DNA from: CALMEC01 sp963777565
GTDB taxonomy: Bacteria; Actinomycetota; Thermoleophilia; Miltoncostaeales; Miltoncostaeaceae
DNA length: 64,000 nucleotides
Direction: 5' to 3'
NCBI GenBank assembly: GCA_963777565.1
Contig: CAVZQZ010000006.1
Span: 588,940-652,939, forward strand
A program made the position numbers and the translations under genes. Positions 1-7,688 of the stretch are shown piece by piece (within the stretch, counting starts at the first letter, position 1; each line of letters begins with the position of its first letter). The notes beneath the pieces are model-generated. The model saw only the letters and a list, made by a program, of their open reading frames with translations. It ran no database searches and had not been told where the DNA came from.

Positions 1-352
1 CCACCGCGCCGATGATGAAGTGCTCCGGCGGGACCAGGAAGAGCCCCAGGCAGAGCCCGAGCTCCCCGAGCGTGAACGAGTGGGCCTCGCTGCGGATGTA
101 GAGATGGATCAGCGGGAACTCGATGACCGCCACGATCAGGGCGAACACCCACCAGGACAGGGTGATCGGAACGGCGGGGGCGGCTCCGTTGTCGACGAGG
201 AGGTGGCTGATGCCGAGGCCCGCGCCCAGCATCGCCAACGTGAGCCACCACACGCGGCGGGCCGATCCGCGACCGAGCAGGAACGCCGTGAAGCGGGACC
301 ACGGTCCCGCTTCACGAAGAGCCATGCCGGGAGAATCCGGTCGGTCGCTCAT
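1..352 (-). CDS. N-terminal part of an integral membrane protein, runs off the left edge
   Basis: The reading frame starts at the ATG at 352-350 (MSDRPDSPG), 9 bases downstream of the peptidase stop, and is open to base 1. About 117 residues are visible. They form three hydrophobic segments, near residues 33-52, 58-77 and 90-115. Between the second and third lies a HLYIRSEAHSFTLGELG stretch. I recall this pattern from membrane sensor regions placed ahead of GGDEF/EAL or ATPase domains in actinobacterial proteins. The catalytic part lies outside the window, so the function is open. It is probably co-transcribed with the upstream peptidase. Confidence 0.55.
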   Translation of the reverse strand, partial: MSDRPDSPGMALREAGPWSRFTAFLLGRGSARRVWWLTLAMLGAGLGISHLLVDNGAAPAVPITLSWWVFALIVAVIEFPLIHLYIRSEAHSFTLGELGLCLGLFLVPPEHFIIGAV

Positions 353-361
353 CGCACGGGG

Positions 362-2203
362 CTAGATTCCCCATCCCGCGGAGGACCAGGCGCTGCCGGT
401 CCAAGCGCTCCCGGTCCAAGCGCTCCCGGTCCAAGCACTGCCCGTCCAGGCGCTCCCGGTCCAGGCGCTGCCGGTCCAAGCGCTGCCGGTCCAAGCGCTG
501 CCGGTCCAAGCACTGCCGGTCCAAGCACTCCCGGTCCAAGCACTCCCGGTCCAAGCACTGCCCGTCCAAGCACTGCCGGTCCAAGCACTGCCGGTCCAAG
601 CACTGCCGGTCCAAGCACTGCCCGTCCAAGCACTGCCCGTCCAAGCACTGCCGTTCCAGACGCCACCGGTCCAGGCCGAGCCGTTCCACATGTCGGCCGT
701 CCAGGCGCTGCCGTTCCACGGCCGGCCGAAGATGTCGGTCTCGCCGTCGAGCTTCACGCCGTTGCTCTCGAGGATCTGGCTCCCACGAGCCGCGTTCAGC
801 GAGCCCAGACCGGTCGCCAGGTCCCACGTCTGGGTGACGTCTTCGAGCGACGGGGTCGCCTGGCCCCGCGCGCGGCGCAGGTTGATCATCCCGGCGCCCT
901 CGGCGCGGTCCGACACGTTGGGGAGCCGGTCCGCGGTGGACGTGAGGATCGCCTTGACCTGGTCGGGCTTCAGCCACGGCCGCTGGTCGAGCAGAAGCGC
1001 GACCGAGCCGGACACCACCGCCGCGGCCTGCGACGTGCCGCTGCCGCGGAAGAACCGCGAGTTGCCGACGCGTCCGCCGGGGGCGATCGTGTCGATGCCG
1101 CTCCCGGGCACCCTCAGGCTCACGATCGACTTGCCGGGCGCGACGAGGTCCGGGTTGCGGAGACCGTCGCCGGCGCTCGACCACGCGGGCACCTCGTCGT
1201 CCGAACGGCTCATCGTGCCCTTCGGGTCGGTCGCGCCGACGGCGATGACGTACGGGTCGTACGCCGGGTTGTTGAGCTTGGGGCTGCCGAAGCCTGCGTT
1301 GCCGCCGGAGACGACCACGGCGATGCCTTTCCGCCAGGCGACCTCGGCCGCGTAGGTGAGCGGGTCGGTGCGGTAGTCCTGCACGCCGTCGGTGCCGAAC
1401 GAGAGGTTGAGGACGCGGATGTTCAGGCCCCCGCTGCGGCGGTGCTGGACCACCCAGTCAATCGCCGCGATCACCTGTGATACATCGGCAGCCCCACCCC
1501 GGTCCGCAACCTTCACGGACACGATCCGGGCGCCCGGCGCGATGCCGACGAACCCGGGCTGGCGACGCTGGTTGTCACGGCGGCGCGTCGCGACCGAGTC
1601 GCGGCCGGCGATGATGCCCGCCATGTGCGTGCCGTGCCCGAACGTGTCCAGGTAGCGCGTGTTGTCCTGCTGAGAGTCGAACGACAGGTCGGGGCCGTAG
1701 ACGAGCTTGTCGCGGGCGTCGAGGCCCTCCACCGGCGAGACGCCGGAGTCGACGACCGCGACGTCGACCCCGCGCCCGGTCTCGCCGTGCTTCCAGAACT
1801 GCGAGGCGCCGGTGATGTCGGCGATGTTCTGGAGCGAACCGGCGTCGGTGTCCGGGTCCCACCCGTCGATCGGTGTGCTGAGCTCGACGCGCCGGTCCTC
1901 GGTGACCGCCCGCACGCCGCGCGTACCGCGCAGCGCCGTCAAGGCGGCCGCCGGGATCTTGGCCGAAAAGCCGCTGATGAGCGGGATCTCCCGGGTGACC
2001 GAGCCGCCGAGGCGAGCGACGGCGTTCTCGGGCCCCTGCCCCGTGCCGGCGAACTCCTGCACGATCACGCCGACGTCCGGCGGGGCGCTCTCCGCGTTGA
2101 TGCTCGATGCCGCAGTGAGCGGGAGCGTGACCGCAGCCGCGGCGGCGACCGCGGTCACACCCCATTGCCATCCATGCCGAGTTCGACGTCCTGTCGAGTC
2201 CAT
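362..2203 (-). CDS. secreted subtilisin-like serine protease (S8) with C-terminal WTGSA repeats
   Basis: 613 residues. A signal peptide is visible (hydrophobic run about residues 14-33 ending near AASS), followed by an I9-like propeptide (about 40-108). The S8 catalytic triad is Asp152 (AVVDSG), His190 (FGHGTH) and Ser391 (GSGTSQAA), with the oxyanion Asn near 302 (GGNAG). The enzyme should be exported and cleave peptide bonds outside the cell. From about residue 496 to the end the protein changes to Trp-rich repeats of period five (WTGSA), a low-complexity tail that may bind the cell surface; that role is inferred. It is encoded after the ribosomal block but separated from it by a terminator. 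Confidence 0.93.
   Translation of the reverse strand: MDSTGRRTRHGWQWGVTAVAAAAAVTLPLTAASSINAESAPPDVGVIVQEFAGTGQGPENAVARLGGSVTREIPLISGFSAKIPAAALTALRGTRGVRAVTEDRRVELSTPIDGWDPDTDAGSLQNIADITGASQFWKHGETGRGVDVAVVDSGVSPVEGLDARDKLVYGPDLSFDSQQDNTRYLDTFGHGTHMAGIIAGRDSVATRRRDNQRRQPGFVGIAPGARIVSVKVADRGGAADVSQVIAAIDWVVQHRRSGGLNIRVLNLSFGTDGVQDYRTDPLTYAAEVAWRKGIAVVVSGGNAGFGSPKLNNPAYDPYVIAVGATDPKGTMSRSDDEVPAWSSAGDGLRNPDLVAPGKSIVSLRVPGSGIDTIAPGGRVGNSRFFRGSGTSQAAAVVSGSVALLLDQRPWLKPDQVKAILTSTADRLPNVSDRAEGAGMINLRRARGQATPSLEDVTQTWDLATGLGSLNAARGSQILESNGVKLDGETDIFGRPWNGSAWTADMWNGSAWTGGVWNGSAWTGSAWTGSAWTGSAWTGSAWTGSAWTGSAWTGSAWTGSAWTGSAWTGSAWTGSAWTGSAWTGSAWTGSAWTGSAWTGSAWTGSAWSSAGWGI
386..655. repeat. 18 tandem copies of a 15-bp unit inside the S8 protease gene
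   Basis: Units such as ccggtccaagcactg run without spacers from about 386 to 655, four per 60 bases. Third-position and few other changes separate the copies. On the minus strand they encode WTGSA pentads of the protease tail. A few diverged units (WTADM, WNGSA, WTGGV) continue to about 715. Confidence 0.95.
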
Positions 2204-2473
2204 TGCGCTTCCTCATCCGTGAGGTTGGGCCGCCATCCGGGGCGACGTTGTGCACTTCTCTCAAGATTCTACGACAAAAACGCTGGAAACCCCAAAACCT
2301 CCACCCCGGTTACGTGGAGAAGTTTCTACAGCTTTTCATCGGCAGGGCCCTGGGAGTTCTTGACGTTCCCGCCGATGGCGGGTGAGCCCGGCGCGTGAAA
2401 CGGATCAGACGCGGGGAGCGATGCGAATCGGGCATGCGCTGCGACCCGCCGGAGCCCTGGGAGCGGGCTCGGC
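2204..2473. other. intergenic region upstream of the S8 protease
   Basis: No gene is supported here. A relatively A/T-rich patch (about 2255-2345) upstream of the protease ATG probably holds its leftward promoter, but I cannot assign -35 and -10 boxes with confidence. Confidence 0.5.
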
Positions 2474-2511
2474 GAGGTGCCGCCCCGGCCGGTCGGCCGG
2501 GGCGGCACCTC
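2474..2511 (-). terminator. strong GC hairpin terminating the rplJL operon
   Basis: A perfect 17-bp inverted repeat (2474-2490 with 2495-2511, arm gaggtgccgccccggcc) with a four-base loop ggtc lies 8 bases past the rplL stop. No T-run follows, as is common for terminators in high-GC genomes. Confidence 0.85.
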
Positions 2512-2519
2512 CGAGGGAG

Positions 2520-2912
2520 CTACTTGACGCTGACGCTCGCGCCGGCCTCTTCGAGGTCCGCCTTGATCTTGTCGGCCTCGTCCTTCGCGACGCCCTCCTT
2601 GACGTTGCCCGGGGCACCGTCGACGAGGTCCTTCGCCTCCTTGAGACCCAGCCCGGTGACCTGGCGGACCACCTTGATGACCTGGATCTTCTTGTCGCCG
2701 GCGCCCTCGAGCACCACCGTGAAGGAGCTTTGCTCCTCCTCAGCCGCCCCGCCGCCGCCACCGTCACCGGCCGCAGCCGGAGCCGCCGCCACCGCCACGG
2801 GAGCCGCCGCGGTGACCCCGAAGGCCTCCTCCAGCGCCTTGATCCGTTCGGAGAGCTCGAGCACCGAGATGCCCTTCAGCTCGTCAATCCACTCTTCAGT
2901 CGTCATCGCCAT
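2520..2912 (-). CDS. rplL: 50S ribosomal protein L7/L12
   Basis: 130 residues, normal length. The N-terminal dimerisation helix (about 1-35, TEEWIDELKGISVLEL) is followed by an Ala/Gly-rich hinge (36-60) and the C-terminal factor-binding domain (FTVVLEGAGDKKIQVIKVVR, then GLGLKEAKDLVDGAP). It forms the mobile ribosome stalk on L10 and recruits translation factors. It is the last gene of the leftward ribosomal operon, 99 bases after rplJ, and is followed by a strong hairpin. Start is MAMTTEEW; the second Met is an alternative. Confidence 0.98.
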   Translation of the reverse strand: MAMTTEEWIDELKGISVLELSERIKALEEAFGVTAAAPVAVAAAPAAAGDGGGGGAAEEEQSSFTVVLEGAGDKKIQVIKVVRQVTGLGLKEAKDLVDGAPGNVKEGVAKDEADKIKADLEEAGASVSVK

Positions 2913-3011
2913 CTCGTCGTCACTCCTCGTGGTACGTGTTGTCAGGTGAGCGGGGCGTAACCGCCCGCTCCCGGCGGGTGAAGTTCGGGCTCGTCGACCC
3001 CGAATTCCCCC

Positions 3012-3833
3012 TCAGCTTTCGGGGTTGTCGGACTCGCCCTCGACGGGTGAGTCGTCTGCGGACTGCTCATCGGCGGAGGCGTCGCCCGAGGGCTCGTCCG
3101 CTGGTGTTTCGACACTCGGCTCGGCCGCGTCGTCGGCGGGGGCATCGGCCGCCTCGGCGACCGGGGTCTCGTCTGCGGCCACCTCGACGGGTGCGGCGTC
3201 CTCTTGCGGCTCGTCGCTCGGCGGGGCTTCGGCGGCCGGTACGTCCCGAGCCTCGTCCACCGCCGGCGATGCTTCGGCCGCAGGAGCGGGGGCCTCGCCG
3301 GGGGCGAGCGCACCGGAGTCGCGGACCGCTGCCAGCGTGCGCGCCAGGTTGCCGACCAGGCTGTTGAGCCGACCTGCCAGCCCGGACAGCGGCGACGCGA
3401 TCGCGCCGGCGAGCTGCGCCAGGAGTTGGTCCCGTGACGGCAGGCTCGCGAGCCGCACGATGCTCGCGGCAGGGAGGTCTTCCGCTCCGAGGACGCCGCC
3501 CCGGAGCGAGAAGACGTCCTGGTGGGCCTTTGCGAAGTCCGACAGCGCCTTCGCCGCTCGCGCCGGGTCGCCGTCGACCCACACGAGCCCGGTGGGGCCC
3601 TGCAGGTACGGGATGAGCGCCGAACGCCCGGTCTTGTCGGCTGCCCGACGGGACAGGGTGTTCTTGACGACGGCCATCTCGGCCTCCGCCTCGCGCAGCC
3701 GCTGCCGGAGCTCGGCGAGCTCCGCAACCGTCAGGCCACGGAAGTCGGCTGCCAGCACCGTCTCGGTTCGTTCGAGCCGTTCGGCGACGGCCGCCACAAC
3801 CTGGGCCTTTTCATCGCGGTTCAGTTCTGTCAC
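3012..3833 (-). CDS. rplJ: 50S ribosomal protein L10 with a long acidic C-terminal tail
   Basis: 273 residues, about 100 longer than the usual L10. Residues 1-172 are the normal protein that anchors the L7/L12 stalk (EKAQVVAAVAERL, ADFRGLTVAELAELR, NTLSRRA, GPTGLVW). From about 175 the chain is a Pro/Ala/Asp/Glu-rich, almost certainly disordered extension. The GTG start at 3833 directly abuts a GAGGAG sequence, unusually close for ribosome binding, so an internal start or a different mode of initiation is possible. It lies between rplA and rplL. Confidence 0.96.
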   Translation of the reverse strand: MTELNRDEKAQVVAAVAERLERTETVLAADFRGLTVAELAELRQRLREAEAEMAVVKNTLSRRAADKTGRSALIPYLQGPTGLVWVDGDPARAAKALSDFAKAHQDVFSLRGGVLGAEDLPAASIVRLASLPSRDQLLAQLAGAIASPLSGLAGRLNSLVGNLARTLAAVRDSGALAPGEAPAPAAEASPAVDEARDVPAAEAPPSDEPQEDAAPVEVAADETPVAEAADAPADDAAEPSVETPADEPSGDASADEQSADDSPVEGESDNPES

Positions 3834-3840
3834 CTCCTCG

Positions 3841-3975
3841 TGTCGATCGCCCCGCGTGGCGACGACACGAGACCCGGCAGCATGCCGGAGCCTGGTCGCC
3901 GACCTCGCACGGGGGGCCTTTCGGCCGGTTTCAGGCGGCTGGTGCCGCCCCCGTGGGTCTTTGGTCGGACCCTGT
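3841..3975 (-). promoter_or_regulatory. candidate L10 (rplJ) leader RNA
   Basis: The 156-base gap between rplA and rplJ on the minus strand is G/C-rich and self-complementary. It contains gtccgaccaaagaccca, which resembles the conserved kink-turn region of bacterial L10 leaders that bind the L10-L12 complex for autoregulation. Recognition is from memory of the family; covariance scoring would decide it. Confidence 0.45.
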
Positions 3976-3989
3976 CGATGCGGCTGCCG

Positions 3990-4706
3990 CTAGGCGGCGA
4001 CCTCCTCGAGCAGGTTCTGCGTCCTGGTGGTGTCCACCGGAATGCCCGGTCCCATCGTCTGCGTCAGCGTGATGGACTTGATGTAGCGGCCCTTCGCCGC
4101 CGCGGGCTTCGCCCGGAGGATCTCGTCGAGCACCGTCTGGTAGTTCTCGACGAGCTGCTCGACGCTGAACGAGCGCTTGCCGATCCCGAGGTGGACGATC
4201 CCGGTGCGGTCGGTGCGGTATTCGACCTTTCCGCCCTTTACGTCGCTCACGGCCTTCGCGATGTCGAAGGTCACCGTGCCGGTCTTGGGGTTCGGCATCT
4301 TGCCCGCGGGCCCGAGGACCCGGCCGAGCTTGCCGACCTCGCCCATCATGTCGGGCGTGGCGATCGCGACATCGAAGTCGGTGAAGCCCTCCTGCACGCG
4401 CTTGGCGAGGTCGGCGCCGCCGACCACGTCGGCGCCGGCGGCCTCGGCCTCGCGGGCCTTGTCGCCCTCGGCGAACACCGCGACGGTCACCTCACGGCCG
4501 GTGCCGTGTGGGAGCGGGATGGTGCCGCGAAGCTGCTGGTCGGCGTGACGGACGTTGACGCCGAGGCGGAAGTGCACCTCGACCGTCGCGTCGAACTTGC
4601 TGAGCTCCTGGTCCTTGATGAGTCGCATCGCTTCGAGCGGCGCGTAGAGCGTGCCCGTCTCGATGGCCGCGTCGGCCTCGCGGTAGCGCTTCCCGTGCTT
4701 CGGCAT
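3990..4706 (-). CDS. rplA: 50S ribosomal protein L1
   Basis: 238 residues from the ATG at 4706 (MPKHGKRYREA), normal length. L1 hallmarks are RLGVNVRHADQQLRG, VLGPAGKMPNPKTGTV and the C-terminal TQTMGPGIPVD. It binds 23S rRNA at the E-site stalk and usually represses its own operon. The frame is open further upstream, but that part overlaps rplK. It follows rplK by 11 bases. Confidence 0.97.
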   Translation of the reverse strand: MPKHGKRYREADAAIETGTLYAPLEAMRLIKDQELSKFDATVEVHFRLGVNVRHADQQLRGTIPLPHGTGREVTVAVFAEGDKAREAEAAGADVVGGADLAKRVQEGFTDFDVAIATPDMMGEVGKLGRVLGPAGKMPNPKTGTVTFDIAKAVSDVKGGKVEYRTDRTGIVHLGIGKRSFSVEQLVENYQTVLDEILRAKPAAAKGRYIKSITLTQTMGPGIPVDTTRTQNLLEEVAA

Positions 4707-4717
4707 CCGTCGGTCTC

Positions 4718-5146
4718 CTACTCGGCGTCCACGGTCACGCCCATGCTGCGGGCGGTCCCGGCGATGACCCGCATTGCGGCATCGATGTCGTTGGCATTGA
4801 GGTCGGGCATCTTGGTCTCGGCGATCTGGCGGAGCTGATCGCGGGTGAGGTGGCCGACCTTGGTGCGGTGCGACTCGGCTGAGCCCTTGTCCAGGTTGAT
4901 CGCCTGCTTGATCAGCACCGCGGCGGGCGGGGTCTTCGTGATGAACGTGAACGAGCGGTCCTCGAAGACCGAGATCTCGACGGGGATGATCGTGCCGGCG
5001 TCGCCCTGCGTCTGGGCGTTGAACGCCTTGCAGAACTCGGGGATGTTGATGCCGGCGCCACCGAGCGCAGGGCCGACCGGAGGCGCCGGGGACGCGGCGC
5101 CACCCGGGATCTGGAGCTTGACGATCTGAAGGACCTTCTTCGCCAT
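4718..5146 (-). CDS. rplK: 50S ribosomal protein L11
   Basis: 142 residues, normal length. It carries the N-terminal LQIPGGAASPAPPVGPALG motif and the C-terminal rRNA-binding helix region (LRQIAETKMPDLNANDIDAAM). L11 forms the GTPase-associated centre with 23S rRNA and is needed for RelA-type stringent signalling. It sits between nusG (37 bases upstream) and rplA, the standard order. Confidence 0.98.
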   Translation of the reverse strand: MAKKVLQIVKLQIPGGAASPAPPVGPALGGAGINIPEFCKAFNAQTQGDAGTIIPVEISVFEDRSFTFITKTPPAAVLIKQAINLDKGSAESHRTKVGHLTRDQLRQIAETKMPDLNANDIDAAMRVIAGTARSMGVTVDAE

Positions 5147-5183
5147 TCACTTCCTCGAATCTCGCGCCGTCGGGCGCCCGTGG

Positions 5184-5708
5184 TTACGAAATCTTCTTGA
5201 CCTGGTCGAACGAAAGCTCGGCCGGGGTCTCGCGGCCAAAGATACTTACGAGGACCTTGAGGCGACCCTGCTCATGGTTGATCTCGGCGATCTCCCCGGT
5301 GAAGTCCGACAGGGGGCCGGCGATGATCTTGACGGTCTCGCCCTCCTCGAAGTCTGCGCGGGCCCGCGGCTTCTGCTCGGACGGGACGCGCAGGAGGTGG
5401 TCGATCTCCTCGCGGGACAGCGGCGCCGGCTTGTTGGCCGCGCCGACGAAACCGGTAACCCCCGGCGTGTTCTTGACGAGCGACCAGGAGTCGTCGGTCA
5501 TCTCCATCTGCACGAGCACGTAGCCGGGCAGCACCCGCCGCTCCGTCTGGACCTTCTGGCCGTCCTTCGTCTCCACCACCTGCTCGGTGGGAATGACGAT
5601 CTGGCGCACCATGTGGTCCTGTCCGGCGGACTGGATCCGGTGCTGGAGGTTGGCCTTGACCTTCGCCTCGTGGCCGGAGTAGGTGTTGATGACGTACCAG
5701 TAGAACAA
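5184..5708 (-). CDS. nusG: transcription termination/antitermination factor NusG
   Basis: 174 residues, compact form without the insertion seen in some actinobacteria. The NGN domain (WYVINTYSGHEAKVKANL, LPGYVLVQM, TPGVTGFVG) is followed by a KOW domain (GETVKIIAGPLSDFTGEIAEI). It binds RNA polymerase and links it to Rho or the ribosome. It follows secE by 13 bases. Confidence 0.98.
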   Translation of the reverse strand: MFYWYVINTYSGHEAKVKANLQHRIQSAGQDHMVRQIVIPTEQVVETKDGQKVQTERRVLPGYVLVQMEMTDDSWSLVKNTPGVTGFVGAANKPAPLSREEIDHLLRVPSEQKPRARADFEEGETVKIIAGPLSDFTGEIAEINHEQGRLKVLVSIFGRETPAELSFDQVKKIS

Positions 5709-5721
5709 GTAAACCCTCTTC

Positions 5722-6078
5722 CTAGAAGATCCGGTCGGTGATCCATTCGGACACGTGATCGGCGAGCCCGAGGAACACGGCGACGATGGCCACCGCGACG
5801 ATCACGACCATCGTCGACTGGATGAGCTGCGGCCTGGTGGGCCAGCTCACCTTTTTGAGCTCGGCGATGACCTCCTGGGTAAATCGCGTGAACCTGCCCT
5901 GCTGAACCGCCTTGGTGACGGACCCGGCCTTGGCCGTCTTGGCCTGCGGCCCGGGACGGGCGCGCGCCGCGGCACCGGACCGCGGGCGTGGGGTCCTGCG
6001 CTGGGTCGTGCCGGCGTCGTCCGGGACCGGCCGGCCCGGATCGGCGTCGTCGTTGTCTGTGCGTCGTGTGCGTGCCAT
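5722..6078 (-). CDS. secE: preprotein translocase subunit SecE
   Basis: 118 residues from MARTRRTDND. An earlier in-frame ATG at 6123 would read through the tRNA-Trp, so the ATG at 6078 is preferred. After about 55 charged, Ala/Pro-rich residues comes the SecE core: RFTQEVIAELKKVSWPTRPQL, then one transmembrane helix (TMVVIVAVAIVAVFLGLAD). It clamps SecY in the Sec translocon. Its position before nusG is conserved in bacteria. Confidence 0.95.
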   Translation of the reverse strand: MARTRRTDNDDADPGRPVPDDAGTTQRRTPRPRSGAAARARPGPQAKTAKAGSVTKAVQQGRFTRFTQEVIAELKKVSWPTRPQLIQSTMVVIVAVAIVAVFLGLADHVSEWITDRIF

Positions 6079-6096
6079 GGCGTTGGGTGATGGAGG

Positions 6097-6169
6097 CAGG
6101 GCCGGAGGGACTCGAACCCCCAACCCCCGGTTTTGGAGACCGGTGCTCTACCAGTTGAGCTACGACCCT
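6097..6169 (-). tRNA. tRNA-Trp (anticodon CCA)
   Basis: Folds as a standard 73-base cloverleaf on the minus strand. The acceptor stem agggtcg/cggccct has one G-T pair. The anticodon arm is ccggt-ctccaaa-accgg with CCA, the T-arm holds gttcgagt, and the discriminator base is G. CCA is not encoded. It lies between rpmG and secE, as in many bacteria. Confidence 0.96.
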
Positions 6170-6188
6170 CTGCAGTGCTGCGAGGGCG

Positions 6189-6353
6189 CTACCTCGTCTC
6201 TTTGTGCGTCGTGTGCTTGCCGCACCACCGGCAATACTTGTTGAGCTCGACGCGGTCGGGCGTGTTTCGCCTGCTCTTGTTGCTCTGGTAGTTGCGGCGC
6301 TTGCACTCCTGGCATGCAAACGTCACGGCGATCCGCTGGCCGGTCTTGCCCAC
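6189..6353 (-). CDS. rpmG: 50S ribosomal protein L33
   Basis: 54 residues from a GTG at 6353, with a GGAGGA ribosome site 7 bases upstream. It carries a full zinc-ribbon: two cysteines in FACQEC and two in YCRWCGKHTTH, i.e. the zinc-binding (C+) form. First gene of the leftward rpmG, tRNA-Trp, secE, nusG operon. Confidence 0.95.
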   Translation of the reverse strand: MGKTGQRIAVTFACQECKRRNYQSNKSRRNTPDRVELNKYCRWCGKHTTHKETR

Positions 6354-6453
6354 GCGTCAATCCTCCGGTCGGTGTGACGGGCCGAGGGACTGTACCACAG
6401 AGAAACCGCCCGCCAGCGCGCTCATACGGCGCTCGCTCTGCCAGGATTCGGAC

Positions 6454-6807
6454 ATGGCCACGAGCGATACCAAGACGATGATCGAGGGGGCGGTCGCGCG
6501 CCTGGTCGACGAGGTGCCCGCGCTCCGAAACCTTGCGATGGTGTTCCGCCTCGAGCTGCGCGAACGCGGCGGTCCGGCGGTGTGGCGAGTCGAGACGCCC
6601 GGCCCGAAGGTCTCGCGCGACGCCGCCGCGGAGGGGCGGGTGGAGGTCACGATCGACCGGCCGGCGTTCAACACCCTGGCCGAGAAGGGGCACCTGGGCG
6701 ACTGGGTCGCGGCATACGAGAAGGGCGTCGTGCGCGTGACCGGCGACCCGAACGTCATCAAGCTCATCGCCCGGGTGATCGAGCTGCGCCGCGCCAGGCA
6801 GCGGTGA
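6454..6807 (+). CDS. SCP2 sterol-binding domain protein
   Basis: 117 residues from the ATG at 6454. The pattern is that of a single SCP2/lipid-carrier domain: a long N-terminal helix and strand (MVFRLELRERGG), WRVETPGPKV, then VEVTIDRPAFNTLAEKG and the C-terminal GVVRVTGDPNVIKLIARVI. Such proteins bind acyl chains or sterols in a hydrophobic tunnel. It is divergent from rpmG and its stop overlaps the GTG of the next gene (GTGA), so it is translationally coupled to an acyl-CoA-type dehydrogenase. Confidence 0.82.
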   Translation: MATSDTKTMIEGAVARLVDEVPALRNLAMVFRLELRERGGPAVWRVETPGPKVSRDAAAEGRVEVTIDRPAFNTLAEKGHLGDWVAAYEKGVVRVTGDPNVIKLIARVIELRRARQR

Positions 6808-7688
6808 CCCCGGTGCGGGCCGTCGTCGTCGGGACCGGCTCGATGGGGCCGGAGATCGCCGCGGCGTTCGCGACCGCGGGGTTTGAGACACAGATCGCGG
6901 GACGCACGGCCGCCGGGAGGGCCGAGGCCGCGCGCAGGGCGACGGACCTCGCCGGCGGTCGGCCGGTGGTCTCCGCTCCGATCGATGCGCGGACCTTCGC
7001 GGAGGCCGACCTGGTGGTGGAGACCATCGTCGAGGACCTCGCGACGAAGCACGAGCTGCTGGCCAGGATCGAGCCGTGGTGCGACCCACGGGCGGTAATC
7101 GCGACGAACACCTCGAGCCTGACGATCGCGGACATCGCGTCGCCCCTCGGCGCGCCGGCGCGGTTCGCGGGCCTTCACTTCCTCAAGCCGGCGCACCTCA
7201 CGGGCGTCGTGGAGATCATCCCCGGCCGAGCGACGTCACCCGGCACCGTGGACGTCCTCAAGGACGTGGCGGCCCAGCTGGGCAAGGTGCCGCTTGTGGT
7301 GCAGCGGGACGTGCCCGGGTTTATCTGGAACCGGATCCAGTTCGCCGTGCTGCGCGAGTGCCTCCACATGCTGGAGACGGGCGTTGCCAGCGCGCAGGAC
7401 ATCGACGCGGCGGTCGCTGACGGCCTGGCGCCGCGATGGGTGGCCGCCGGCCCCCTCGCGACCGCCGACCTGGGCGGCCTGGCGACGTTCGCGACGATCT
7501 GCGACCTGCTCTTCCCCCACCTGGCGAACGACACGGCCGCGCCCGTGGCGATCACCGGACCCGCCGCCGCGGGAGAGCCGCTGCAGGGGTGGACGACGGG
7601 TGCCGGGGCGGGGGTGCAGGAGCTGCGCGCCGACGCCCTGGCGGCGGGCCGGGAGATCGCGCGGCGCCGACGAGGGCTCGCCGAGTGA
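6804..7688 (+). CDS. 3-hydroxyacyl-CoA dehydrogenase family protein
   Basis: 294 residues. The N-terminal Rossmann fold starts with VVVGTGSMGPEIAAAF (GxGxxG for NAD(P)). The family signatures ATNTSSL and GLHFLKPAHL follow (catalytic His; Leu-Lys where most members have Phe-Asn). The C-terminal helical domain has RDVPGFIWNRIQFAVLREC. It would oxidise a 3-hydroxy acid or hydroxyacyl-CoA. The HFLKP variant and the short length suggest a free-acid substrate, which is inference. It overlaps its neighbours on both sides by GTGA. Confidence 0.82.
   Translation: MTPVRAVVVGTGSMGPEIAAAFATAGFETQIAGRTAAGRAEAARRATDLAGGRPVVSAPIDARTFAEADLVVETIVEDLATKHELLARIEPWCDPRAVIATNTSSLTIADIASPLGAPARFAGLHFLKPAHLTGVVEIIPGRATSPGTVDVLKDVAAQLGKVPLVVQRDVPGFIWNRIQFAVLRECLHMLETGVASAQDIDAAVADGLAPRWVAAGPLATADLGGLATFATICDLLFPHLANDTAAPVAITGPAAAGEPLQGWTTGAGAGVQELRADALAAGREIARRRRGLAE

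Noticed and set aside
386..655. CRISPR-like array
   Set aside because: Units are contiguous 15-mers without spacers and are in frame with a protein tail.
20..1480. Long rightward open frame across the protease repeats
   Set aside because: Its protein is a Pro/Gly/Ala/Ser/Arg repeat translated from the complement of the WTGSA units; the opposite strand encodes a clear S8 protease.
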